Of a stretch of DNA of 64,000 nt, positions 49,137 through 55,586 are shown in pieces. The notes under the pieces were generated by a model. It searched no databases, had not been told where the DNA came from, and worked only from the letters and a program-made list of their open reading frames with translations. Both the position numbers and the translations under genes were made by a program. Positions within the stretch are counted from its first letter, which is position 1, and the number at the start of each line of letters is the position of its first letter. The stretch comes from RUG572 sp964386385 (GTDB taxonomy: Bacteria > Verrucomicrobiota > Kiritimatiellia > RFP12 > UBA1067), in assembly GCA_964386385.1 (NCBI GenBank), contig CAYLRN010000006.1:1-64000 (forward strand), written 5' to 3'.

Positions 49137-49872
49137 GCTTTGCAATCCTTCCCTTGATGCATTCGGACACCCTCAACGCCACGGCGGAGGGCGGCGTCGC
49201 CTCCGGCAGTCCGCAGATGGCGTCTTCCACAGTTGCATACGGTCTAAGACCTTCCTTGTTGTTCTTTGGTCCGAAACGCCTTTCCGGGAACGAAAAATCG
49301 CAGTCGATGCGATTGCCGACGATGAAAATCCGCTCCCTGAACTGCGGAACGCCGTAGTCCGCCGCGTTCAGGACCCTGTAAGCCACGTTGTAGCGATATG
49401 TCTTTCCCCGATAGGCGATTGGCTCGGTCGCCTCTGCGACGATTGCGTCAAGTGCCTTGCCGCCCGCCCAGTTCGCCAGTCCCTTGACGTTCTCCATCAC
49501 GAACCCCACGGGAAGCGCCTCGCGTACGACGCGGATGAATTCAAGAACGAGTCGCCCTCTCGGGTCGTCCAGCCCCATGCGCTTCCCCGCAAGGCTGAAG
49601 CTCTGGCATGGCGGACCGCCGATGACGAGTGCCGCCTCAAGCGGTTTCAGTCCCGCAGTGTCAAGAATCCTCTGCGTGGGAATTTCGTTCAAGTCGCCTT
49701 CTATGACCGGCGTGGACGGACTGTTCTGCCGCAGCGTCCTGCAACAGGAGCGGTCGATTTCGACCATCACCGCCGTGCGGAAGCCGCCCTGCGAAAATCC
49801 TATGTCCAACCCCCCGGCGCCGGAGAAAAGACTGATTACGGGCAACGCCCCATTTGCAGATTCATGCATCAT
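49126..49872 (-). CDS. DNA cytosine-5 methyltransferase alpha subunit (catalytic)
   Basis: The product has 248 residues. SAM-binding motif I is ISLFSGAGGLDIGF. Motif IV is IGGPPCQSFSLAG, with the catalytic cysteine. Motif VI is FVMENVKGL and motif VIII is QFRERIFIVG. Motifs IX and X are missing here and supplied by the beta gene. The protein should methylate the C5 of a cytosine in the sequence cut by the neighbouring endonuclease, probably CYCGRG. Its length equals that recalled for M.AquI alpha. The gene starts 38 bases after the small-protein gene and shares its promoter at 50147-50155. Confidence 0.92.
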   Translation of the reverse strand: MMHESANGALPVISLFSGAGGLDIGFSQGGFRTAVMVEIDRSCCRTLRQNSPSTPVIEGDLNEIPTQRILDTAGLKPLEAALVIGGPPCQSFSLAGKRMGLDDPRGRLVLEFIRVVREALPVGFVMENVKGLANWAGGKALDAIVAEATEPIAYRGKTYRYNVAYRVLNAADYGVPQFRERIFIVGNRIDCDFSFPERRFGPKNNKEGLRPYATVEDAICGLPEATPPSAVALRVSECIKGRIAKHGY

Positions 49873-49910
49873 GTTCTACACTCGACCTCCATCCATTCCC
49901 AACGTCCCTT

Positions 49911-50126
49911 TCAAGTTCGCGTGAGCGTCTCCACTACCCTTTCGGAGCCGTCGGGATGGATCTCGACAATCTCGTTGCCGCGAATGATCGTGATGGGGAC
50001 GCCGGCCGCGAGCGTCCGGCGGATGGCCTCTTCGCTGCCGCGCCGCGCGGACTCGGCGAGAATCCGGTTCTCGTCGGGGTCATACTCCTCTACCGGCCCC
50101 AATGGTATGTACTTTTCTGTTTCCAT
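49911..50126 (-). CDS. Small acidic protein at the head of the restriction-modification operon
   Basis: The product has 71 residues beginning METEKYIPLGPVEEYDPDEN and ending SERVVETLTRT. It has a GAGG site about 7 bases before the ATG and a promoter box 20 bases upstream. A helix (about residues 20-42) is followed by two short strands (VPITIIRGNEIVEIHPDGSE). No helix-turn-helix like that of known controller proteins is visible and no family was recognised. The start position is firm because of its promoter and ribosome site. Being first in the operon suggests a regulatory or accessory role, but this is inference only. Confidence 0.75.
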   Translation of the reverse strand: METEKYIPLGPVEEYDPDENRILAESARRGSEEAIRRTLAAGVPITIIRGNEIVEIHPDGSERVVETLTRT

Positions 50127-50146
50127 ACTTGCCTCAAGTGATAAGC

Positions 50147-50155
50147 ATTATACCA
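50147..50155 (-). promoter_or_regulatory. Extended -10 promoter of the restriction-modification operon
   Basis: The minus strand reads TGG-TATAAT (TATAAT at 50147-50152), preceded by TTG. The leader to ATG 50126 is about 14 bases and includes a GAGG site. It lies just after the transporter stop at 50170. Confidence 0.75.
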
Positions 50156-50169
50156 CAACCAATGGCGGA

Positions 50170-51078
50170 CTATCCGACCGGTTTCGCGCGGTGGCGCATG
50201 AGCAGGGCCATCGCGACGATCAGCGCAAAGCCGGCCCAGCTGAATGCGTCCGGGACTTGTCCGAACATGAAAAAGCCGAACAGCGCGGCGAAGACGACGT
50301 TCGAGTAGTCCCATGCGGCGATCTCGCGCGGCGGCGCGAAGCGATACGCCGCCGTGACGCCGAACTGCCCCGCCGCGGCGCCAAGGCCCGCGCCGACGAG
50401 AATCGCAACCTGCCCCCATGTCATCGGATCGAAGCCGAACACGAGAAACGGAACGGAGGCGAGAGTGGAGAAGAGCGAAAAGAAAAAGACGACGAACCGC
50501 GAATCCACTCCCAGCAGCCCCAGTTCCCGCACGCAGGCGTAGGCGCCGCCCGCGCATATCCCGCCGAAGAGCCCGCATAGCGCCGGCACGAGCGCCATGC
50601 CCGCAAAGCCCGGCTTGACGATGAGCATCGCGCCCGCGAACGCGCCCGCAACGCAGAGCGCCTGGCGGAGCGATATCCTCTCGCGGATGAAGAGCCAGCT
50701 GAAGACGACAGTGAAGAACGGAGAGAGTTTGTTGAGAGTCGTCGCGTCGCCAAGCGGAATGCGGCTGAGCGCGTAGAAGTTGCCGAAGACGCCGAGCGTG
50801 CCGAGTACGGAGCGCAGAACGAGAACGCCCCAGCCCTTCGCGGTCAGCGTCCGAGCCGCCGTCGCCGCGCCGCCGTGCCGGCAGAGGAGCGCGAACGCCA
50901 CCACGACCGCCACCGCGTTGCGGAAAAAGGTCTTCTGCAATGGCGAAACAGGGATGTCCGTCGACAGGTCGGGAGCGTCCGCCCAGCGGACGCACGTCCC
51001 CATCACCGCGAAGCCGAACGCCGAGGCGACGAGAGAGAGAATGCCCTTTGTCCTGTCCGAAAGCACGTCAGCCGCCAT
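50170..51078 (-). CDS. EamA-type drug/metabolite transporter
   Basis: This 302-residue inner-membrane protein has ten hydrophobic helices arranged as two EamA repeats (first TKGILSLVASAFGFAVMGTC to about residue 150, second from about 165). The junction segment LGDATTLNKLSPFFTVVFSWLF is typical of the RhaT/EamA group. The exported metabolite is unknown. ATG 51078 overlaps the SDR stop by 11 bases; the longer frame start lies deep in the SDR gene and is discarded. It is the last gene of the operon starting at 54904. Confidence 0.88.
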   Translation of the reverse strand: MAADVLSDRTKGILSLVASAFGFAVMGTCVRWADAPDLSTDIPVSPLQKTFFRNAVAVVVAFALLCRHGGAATAARTLTAKGWGVLVLRSVLGTLGVFGNFYALSRIPLGDATTLNKLSPFFTVVFSWLFIRERISLRQALCVAGAFAGAMLIVKPGFAGMALVPALCGLFGGICAGGAYACVRELGLLGVDSRFVVFFFSLFSTLASVPFLVFGFDPMTWGQVAILVGAGLGAAAGQFGVTAAYRFAPPREIAAWDYSNVVFAALFGFFMFGQVPDAFSWAGFALIVAMALLMRHRAKPVG

Positions 51079-51862
51079 TTCCGCCACCGCCGGGCGACGG
51101 CCTTTCGCGGTCAGACACCTTCGCGGGGAGCAGGGACGAAATGAATTCCGCCACGCGCCACGGCAGGACGGAAAGCGCCCAGACGGCAAGGCGCATCGGC
51201 CAGGGGAAGGCGATCAGCCCAATATTCCGCTCCACCCGCCGCCAGATGATGCGCGCCGCCCTGTCCGCCTCCATGAAGAACGGCATCGGACACGTGTTCA
51301 CGTCGGTTATCCGCGAACGCACGAACCCGGGGCACACCACGTTCACGCGAATCCCCTCGCGCCTCAGCGCGGCGCGCAGCGACAGCCCCCACGCCTTCAC
51401 GCAGGCTTTAGTCGCGGCGTACGCCGGACACGACGCCAGCGGCGCGTATCCGGCGATGGACGCCGTGACGACCACTTGCCTCCGGCGCCTCTCCGCCGGC
51501 CGGCGGAAAAGCTCGATCGCGGTCAGCACGGCGTTGACGGTTCCGCCCACGTTCGTCGCGAACGTCCGCCGCACGTTCTCCGCGTCCTCGCGCCCCGTGC
51601 CGACGCCCGCGTTGGAGAAGACGACTTCAAGCGGCGCCGCCGCGTCGCACTCCTCCATCCACGCGCGCACGGCGCCGGCGTCCGCCACGTCCAGGACGCG
51701 AGCCTCGACGCGCATCCCGCGCCGGAGGCAGACGTCCGCCACCGACGCAAGACGCTCCGCGTTGCGTCCGCAGATAAAGAGATTCTCCACTCCGAACGAC
51801 GCGCCTTCAAGCGCGATCGCCTCGCCAATGCCGCTCGATGCCCCTGTTATGAGGACGTTCAC
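51068..51862 (-). CDS. Short-chain dehydrogenase/reductase
   Basis: This 264-residue Rossmann-fold oxidoreductase has the cofactor motif TGASSGIG at residues 6-13, NAG in VFSNAGVGTG, and a catalytic serine and YxxxK in ASIAGYAPLASCPAYAATKA. The long hydrophobic C-terminal part (GLIAFPWPMRLAVWALSVLP) suggests a membrane-associated member. The substrate is unknown. The start is 4 bases after tsaE. The gene is embedded in an operon with gmhA and a 2-hydroxyacid dehydrogenase. Confidence 0.9.
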   Translation of the reverse strand: MNVLITGASSGIGEAIALEGASFGVENLFICGRNAERLASVADVCLRRGMRVEARVLDVADAGAVRAWMEECDAAAPLEVVFSNAGVGTGREDAENVRRTFATNVGGTVNAVLTAIELFRRPAERRRRQVVVTASIAGYAPLASCPAYAATKACVKAWGLSLRAALRREGIRVNVVCPGFVRSRITDVNTCPMPFFMEADRAARIIWRRVERNIGLIAFPWPMRLAVWALSVLPWRVAEFISSLLPAKVSDRERPSPGGGGNGG

Positions 51863-51866
51863 GACT

Positions 51867-52304
51867 TCATTCCCCCGCGCCGCCGCGCCGGAAGGCGATG
51901 CGCCGCGCGTCCTCCGTCTCGCCCAAGGTGAACGACACGTGCCAGGCGTCGGACGGAATCAGGTCCTCCGCGCAGTCCGGCCATTCGACGAACAGCACCG
52001 CCCCGCGCGCAAGATAGTCCTCCCATCCGATCGTCAAAACGTCGTCCGCGTCGTGCAGACGGTACAAGTCCATGTGGACGAGAAGGAACCTGTCCGTGGG
52101 ATGCTCCACCACGAGGCAGAACGTCGGGCTCGTCACAGCCCTGCGGGCGCCGAGCGAGGCGGCCAGCCCCTGCGTGAACGTCGTCTTGCCCGCGCCGAGG
52201 TCGCCTTCAAGGCAGACGACATCCCCCGGCTTCAGCTCCTCCGCGAACGCGCGGGCGACTGCCCACGTCTCCTCCACGCCTGAAACTTCGTATTCGCCAT
52301 TCAT
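51867..52304 (-). CDS. tsaE: tRNA threonylcarbamoyladenosine biosynthesis ATPase TsaE
   Basis: This 145-residue P-loop ATPase works with TsaB and TsaD to attach threonylcarbamoyl to A37 of ANN-decoding tRNAs. Walker A is EGDLGAGKTTFTQGLA (about residues 33-48), followed by VTSPTFCLVVEH and VHMDLYRLHDADD. AAGGAGG ends 9 bases before ATG 52304, which overlaps the stop of the dehydrogenase gene (ATGA); an ATG at 52313 is too close to the ribosome site. TsaB and TsaD are not in the window. Confidence 0.94.
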   Translation of the reverse strand: MNGEYEVSGVEETWAVARAFAEELKPGDVVCLEGDLGAGKTTFTQGLAASLGARRAVTSPTFCLVVEHPTDRFLLVHMDLYRLHDADDVLTIGWEDYLARGAVLFVEWPDCAEDLIPSDAWHVSFTLGETEDARRIAFRRGGAGE

Positions 52305-53239
52305 GAAAGCCATCCTCCTTCGGCAAGTTCCCTGAAAAAGAGCGCCATGTACTCCGGCGCGAACGCCGACGCGTGCGGCAGGCGCACAAGCCCCGGAAGG
52401 TTCTCCGCAAGCGGCGACGAGGCGTCCAGCGGCTCGCGCGCGTAGACGTCCAGGCACGCCGCGGCAAGGCGGCGTGACTTCAGCGCGTCTGCGAGGGCGT
52501 TCTCGTCGACGGCGTTCCCGCGCCCCACGTTCACGAGGACGGCGGTGCGCTTCATCGCGCCCAACACTCCGGCGTCCACGAGATTGTCCGTCCCCGTGTC
52601 TCCAGGCAGCGCGACGACCAGCCAGTCCGCGTCGCGCAGTTCCGCCTTCAGCGTCCCGACGTTGGCGCGTCCAATTCCCGCCACGGCGACGCCCAGCGCC
52701 CCAAGCCGGACGCCGATCGCGCGGCCGATCTTACCGTAGCCGAGAATCACGGCCTTCGTCCCCGCCACGCAAGTGCAGAACGGCGAGAGTTCGCCGCGCG
52801 GCCAGAGCGGATTCGCCGGGCGCGGCGCGTCCGGGCAGCGCGGCGACACGACGCCGAGCTGCCAGTCGTAGGCGGCGTACAGTCCGCGCGCGTGGGCGAA
52901 GATGAACGCGACAACCGTCTCCGCGATGATGCGCCCGTGGAACGCGCCGTTCACGCGCGCGACGCCCGGCGGCAGTTCGCCGTCGGACGGCAGCAGTTCG
53001 CGTCCGGCGCCGGGCGTCGCCAGTACGCGAAGTCGCCTCGCCCGCGCGAACCACTCCTTGTCGAACTCCCACACGACCGCGTGGGTGGCCGACGGCAGCT
53101 CGCGCAGAAACGCCGCCTCGTCCTCCACCGCGACGACCTCGCCCTGCGCAAGCGACTTGTACAGGGCCAGGCTTTCGCCGTTTAGGCGGAACGCGCCGAT
53201 CGGCCAGTTCAGCCAGAGAAGATGCCGGGCGGCCGTCAG
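52301..53239 (-). CDS. D-2-hydroxyacid dehydrogenase, probable CTG start
   Basis: The product has about 312 residues. NAD-binding GYGKIGRAIG lies near residue 170. The catalytic Arg is in VGRGNAVDE, the Glu in AREPLD and the His in PHASAF, so the family call is secure; the substrate is not. No ATG, GTG or TTG lies near the expected N-terminus. CTG at 53239-53237 has GGAGGAG five bases upstream, overlaps the gmhA TGA as CTGA in the manner of the ATGA overlaps elsewhere here, and gives the normal family length. An in-frame start at 53335 would overlap gmhA by 100 bases. Confidence 0.85.
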   Translation of the reverse strand: MTAARHLLWLNWPIGAFRLNGESLALYKSLAQGEVVAVEDEAAFLRELPSATHAVVWEFDKEWFARARRLRVLATPGAGRELLPSDGELPPGVARVNGAFHGRIIAETVVAFIFAHARGLYAAYDWQLGVVSPRCPDAPRPANPLWPRGELSPFCTCVAGTKAVILGYGKIGRAIGVRLGALGVAVAGIGRANVGTLKAELRDADWLVVALPGDTGTDNLVDAGVLGAMKRTAVLVNVGRGNAVDENALADALKSRRLAAACLDVYAREPLDASSPLAENLPGLVRLPHASAFAPEYMALFFRELAEGGWLS

Positions 53240-53874
53240 AACAGCTCCTCCTCCAGCATCGCGCAAAGCGCATGGTAGACGGGAAGGTGGAACTCCTGCA
53301 CCTTGAACGTCTCGTCCGCCGGGACGCGCACGCACACGTCGCAGACGTCCATGAAGCGTCCGCCCTTCGCGCCCGTGAGACCGACGGTCTTCACGCCGAG
53401 AACGCGCGCAAGCGTCGCGGCGAGGACGCAGTTGCGCGAATTGCCGGACGTGGAGATGGCGACGAGGACGTCGCCCGGCTTCGCAAGCCCCAGCAGCTGC
53501 TGGGCGTACGCCTCGTCCCAGCCGACGTCGTTCGCGAACGCCGTGAGAATGCCCGTCTGCGACAGGAGGGAGATTGCGGGCAGCGACCCCTCCAGCCTTT
53601 CCGCAAGCCGCGCTCCGTCCGACCCCGCGGCGGACAGCGCCGTCTTGACGGCGGCCGGAATCTCGCGATGCTTCTTGAACTTCTTGAGAAGTTCGCCCAC
53701 TATGTGCTCGCAGTCGCTCGCGCTGCCGCCGTTGCCGCAGCAGAGGACCTTGCCGCCCGCACGGTAGGCGGCGAGGAGGGCGTCAAAGGCGCGGCCTATG
53801 TCTCCGCGGCACGTTTCGAGCGCGGGATGGCGGGTGAACAGTTCGTCGAAAATCGTCTGCGTTGTCGTCTTCAT
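53236..53874 (-). CDS. gmhA: Phosphoheptose isomerase-like SIS protein
   Basis: This 212-residue sugar isomerase domain protein resembles GmhA, which turns sedoheptulose 7-phosphate into D-glycero-manno-heptose 7-phosphate for lipopolysaccharide. Typical segments are KVLCCGNGGSASDCEHIVGE (residues about 42-61), AISTSGNSRNCVLAA and KVQEFHLPVYHALCAMLEEE, where the last contains the conserved E..H metal-site residues. It starts 16 bases after the nucleoside-hydrolase gene. Other heptose genes are absent from the window; a different ketose phosphate substrate is possible. Confidence 0.9.
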   Translation of the reverse strand: MKTTTQTIFDELFTRHPALETCRGDIGRAFDALLAAYRAGGKVLCCGNGGSASDCEHIVGELLKKFKKHREIPAAVKTALSAAGSDGARLAERLEGSLPAISLLSQTGILTAFANDVGWDEAYAQQLLGLAKPGDVLVAISTSGNSRNCVLAATLARVLGVKTVGLTGAKGGRFMDVCDVCVRVPADETFKVQEFHLPVYHALCAMLEEELF

Positions 53875-53890
53875 GTCAGCATCCCGTTTT

Positions 53891-54904
53891 TCACTTCGCC
53901 TTCCTGCAGGCTGGGGGGCGGGCCATCAGCTCGTCGACGATGCGGCCGACTTCGGCCTTTGGCGTCTTCACGGTCAGGACGCGGTGGAGTCCGTTGGCGT
54001 CGGGCGTCCAGCGGTTGTTTCCCTTCGCGTCCACGATCTCGAAGCGTCCGCGCTCCGTGCCGAAGTAGCTGTCGGGGCCGCGGACCGCGGCGAGAACCGT
54101 GACCTGGTCCCACGAGGGATGTCCCTTCTCCGGCTCGCGGTACTTGACGAGCGCGCGACGGATGACGTCGCGGACGGGGTTCACGGCGTCGGCCAGCTTC
54201 GACACGGGGACGCCGCACTTCACCTCGACGCCGTACTTGAAGTCGAGGAAGTAGACGGGCGTGGGCCAGTCGCGCAGGACGATCTTGGACGACTCGCCGT
54301 CGCGTCCGGAGTTGTACTCGTAGCCGTCGGGGAACCGGCAGGCCATCGCGTACCATGTCTTCACCTTCTTCGCGACGAGCGCCTTGCCGTCAAGTGGGGA
54401 GATCGCGTCGCCCTTCGTCTCAAGGAGACGGCGGAGGTTCGTGAGGAAGCCGACGGTGACGATCGTGACGGAATTGTCCGGCTGCGAGGCGAGAATCCGG
54501 CGGTACGTCTCGTTCGCGTCGGGGGCAGTGTCGCTGGACGGGTGGCGGACTGCCGGATGGCCCTTCGTGTAGTCAGCGTAGATCTCGTACGAGCCCTGCC
54601 TGACGACTTTCGGCTCCTGGTGCGGTCCTACGCCGATATCCTTCGGAGCGCCGACCGGAAGCGAGGCGCGACCATAGTAGTCGTTGATCACCTCAACCAT
54701 TGCGAGAGACGGAGCGCCGCGGGTGCAGACGACCGTGCCGAGGACGTCGCACTCGCCGGCGTCCGCCAGCGCGTGGAGGACGGCCATCGCGCCCACGTCG
54801 TCGAAGTCCGTGTACATGTCCGTGTCGAAAACGATCTTCGGTCTGTCGGCGCAGACCGCGCCCGCCAGCGCCATCATTGCGGCGGCCACGAGGATTCTCT
54901 TCAT
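53891..54904 (-). CDS. Exported nucleoside hydrolase-like protein
   Basis: The product has 337 residues with a signal peptide (MKRILVAAAMMALAGAVCA). The calcium-binding signature of inosine/uridine-preferring nucleoside hydrolases is present as FDTDMYTDFDDVGAM (about residues 25-40), with a second acidic site near SWDQVTVLAAVRG. Such enzymes release ribose or related sugars from nucleosides. Export suggests scavenging in the periplasm. GGAG stands 8 bases before ATG 54904. It is the first gene of a six-gene operon, driven by the -10 box at 54944-54949. Confidence 0.88.
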   Translation of the reverse strand: MKRILVAAAMMALAGAVCADRPKIVFDTDMYTDFDDVGAMAVLHALADAGECDVLGTVVCTRGAPSLAMVEVINDYYGRASLPVGAPKDIGVGPHQEPKVVRQGSYEIYADYTKGHPAVRHPSSDTAPDANETYRRILASQPDNSVTIVTVGFLTNLRRLLETKGDAISPLDGKALVAKKVKTWYAMACRFPDGYEYNSGRDGESSKIVLRDWPTPVYFLDFKYGVEVKCGVPVSKLADAVNPVRDVIRRALVKYREPEKGHPSWDQVTVLAAVRGPDSYFGTERGRFEIVDAKGNNRWTPDANGLHRVLTVKTPKAEVGRIVDELMARPPACRKAK

Positions 54905-54943
54905 TTCGCTGTCTCCATTGGCTGTGTTGAATGCAGAACTCCG

Positions 54944-54952
54944 ATTATAGCA
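54944..54952 (-). promoter_or_regulatory. Extended -10 promoter of the six-gene operon
   Basis: The minus strand reads TGC-TATAAT (TATAAT at 54944-54949), with a predicted leader of about 33 bases to ATG 54904. It is back to back with the plus-strand box at 54990-54998. Confidence 0.7.
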
Positions 54953-54989
54953 CATTGCCGACAGATACGCAGACGTTCTCGGCGTTTCA

Positions 54990-54998
54990 TGCTATACT
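54990..54998 (+). promoter_or_regulatory. Extended -10 promoter, leaderless GTG gene
   Basis: TGC-TATACT stands only six bases before GTG 55005, so the transcript should begin at or next to the start codon. No ribosome-binding site is present. Confidence 0.6.
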
Positions 54999-55004
54999 TT
55001 TCGC

Positions 55005-55586
55005 GTGACTACGACGCAGATAATGTGCGACGCGCGCGTGGCGCGCGTTCGCGAACTCAAGGCGCAGGTGGCGGCCCTCAACGAAGAGCTCGCCCTCGCA
55101 AACGAGGAGCGGGCCGCCCTTCGCGGACTCTTCCACCTCGCCCTCGCCGCGGCGATGGACGACCGGCGCCTTCCCCCCGGCGCCAGAATGCTCATCGTCG
55201 ACGGATGGAACGCCCTTTTCGGCAGCTCCAGCATCCTCTCCGCAGAGCAGAAGCGCGGGATGGCGATCGAGGAGAAGAGGGAAGCGCTCTCCGCCCGCGT
55301 CCGCGAATGGCTCGACGCGCATCCGAAGGACTCCGCGTGGATCGTCTTCGACGGCAGAAAACTCGGCGGACGCGAGGACGGGCGGCTCCGCATCAGCTGG
55401 ACCGGGGGCGAGGGGCCGCACAGGGCGGACAACATGGTCTGCGACTATCTGCGCATGGGCGCGCTCGTCGGCGCAAACGTCCGCGCGCTCGTCGTCACGG
55501 ACGACAAGGACTTCCGCCGCCGGGCGGAAAGCCTCGGCGCGAAAGTCGTCGGCGTGTCGCACCTCTCCGCGCCTAGCGGAAAATGA
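55005..55586 (+). CDS. YacP-like NYN-domain protein, GTG start
   Basis: The product has 193 residues. A coiled-coil-prone N-terminus (ARVRELKAQVAALNEELALA) is followed by a NYN/PIN-like domain with acidic positions in LIVDGWNALFGSS, WIVFDGRK, HRADNMVCDYL and VVTDDKDFRRRAESLG. These form the metal site of ribonucleases related to Rae1/YacP. RNA cleavage is probable; the target is unknown. GTG 55005 is chosen because the -10 box ends six bases upstream and no ATG is suitable. The 3' end overlaps the convergent surface gene by 14 bases. Confidence 0.85.
   Translation: MTTTQIMCDARVARVRELKAQVAALNEELALANEERAALRGLFHLALAAAMDDRRLPPGARMLIVDGWNALFGSSSILSAEQKRGMAIEEKREALSARVREWLDAHPKDSAWIVFDGRKLGGREDGRLRISWTGGEGPHRADNMVCDYLRMGALVGANVRALVVTDDKDFRRRAESLGAKVVGVSHLSAPSGK

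Noticed and set aside
48744..49872. Methyltransferase as a frameshifted pseudogene
   Set aside because: The second frame has its own ATG and ribosome site, all motifs are intact in both parts, and a natural two-subunit precedent of matching size exists. A sequencing error cannot be fully excluded.
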